A DNA stretch of 51,755 bases from an uncultured Armatimonadota bacterium (GTDB lineage: Bacteria; Armatimonadota; Fimbriimonadia; Fimbriimonadales; Fimbriimonadaceae), in NCBI GenBank assembly GCA_903927025.1, contig CAIYLG010000026.1, forward strand, positions 1-51,755, in the 5' to 3' direction. Shown here piece after piece: positions 51,625 through 51,755 of the stretch. How positions within the stretch are numbered: position 1 is the first letter of the stretch; every line of letters starts with the position of its first letter. Both the position numbers and the translations under genes were made by a program. Below the pieces are notes generated by a model that had not been told where the DNA came from, searched no databases, and saw only the letters and a list, made by a program, of their open reading frames with translations.

Positions 51625-51755
51625 TTAGTTGCGGACCACCGTGATGGTTCCCACGTTCTCGTAGACGCCAGGTCCTACTGTAGGATCGATAACGATCTGT
51701 CGTCCTAGCTGAAGTCTCATGATGCCGCCTGTCTGAGCGACCTGGAAGTTGGGGC
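51625..51755 (-). CDS. C-terminal end of an unidentified protein
   Basis: The last 43 codons of a minus-strand gene enter from the right edge: NFQVAQTGGIMRLQLGRQ, then IVIDPTVGPGVYENVGTITVVRN and TAA. The alternation of hydrophobic and polar residues suggests the beta-strand end of a secreted or pilin-like protein. Too little is visible for a family call. A terminator follows and glyS starts 121 bases downstream. Confidence 0.55.
   Translation of the reverse strand, partial: PNFQVAQTGGIMRLQLGRQIVIDPTVGPGVYENVGTITVVRN

Overview
The window looks like an ordinary bacterial chromosome of moderately high GC from a didermal, heterotrophic, probably aerobic bacterium. A type II pseudopilin with a C-terminal H-x9-DG motif, many secreted or lipid-anchored proteins of unknown function, secretin-like STN domains, a likely outer-membrane barrel protein and frequent GTG/TTG starts fit the Armatimonadota (Fimbriimonas-like) best. 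Planctomycetes-like lineages share some of these traits. No rRNA or other marker in the window settles the placement, so it is inference. No tRNA, rRNA, CRISPR array or prophage was seen.

Layout. 1-390: cut end of an IS3-family element, then a pair of dispersed hairpin repeats. 391-8022: GH31 glycosidase, secreted alpha/beta hydrolase, GNAT acetyltransferase, pseudopilin and an Ig-like repeat protein. 8137-11316: a SsuABC/TauABC-type transporter with an Rrf2 regulator upstream. 11412-15372: PlsC, then a minus-strand group of EF-P, a cysteine-rich membrane protein and an RtcA-like protein whose catalytic histidine is replaced by arginine. 15620-20282: CBS-DUF1385 fusion, SecG, secreted YHS protein, metallophosphatase, ArgB and a CE1-type esterase. 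20356-28505: a six-gene operon for reductive pyrimidine breakdown (PreT, PreA, dihydropyrimidinase, N-carbamoyl-beta-alanine hydrolase, methylmalonate-semialdehyde dehydrogenase, class III aminotransferase), predicted to take uracil or thymine to acetyl-CoA or propionyl-CoA. 28506-28813: a cluster of palindromes. 28814-31633: a small secreted protein, a two-subunit 3-oxoacid CoA-transferase, a degenerate receiver domain and QueF. 31755-45315: mostly secreted, lipoprotein or membrane proteins of unknown function, a luciferase-like flavin oxidoreductase, and two tandem STN-domain paralogues. 45462-51755: dihydrolipoyl dehydrogenase, a rhomboid-like protein without the catalytic serine, a NanE-ROK kinase fusion, GlyS, and the tail of another gene.

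Two features recur. At least eight gene starts have a TAnnnT box 5-7 bases upstream and no Shine-Dalgarno sequence, which points to leaderless transcripts. A family of imperfect hairpins (five copies, two in inverted pairs) lies between genes.

The best leads for something undescribed are the EF-P / Cys-rich membrane protein / RtcA-like pseudoenzyme unit, the tandem STN paralogues, and several proteins that keep a fold but lose catalytic residues (RtcA-like, rhomboid-like, receiver-like, metallophosphatase).
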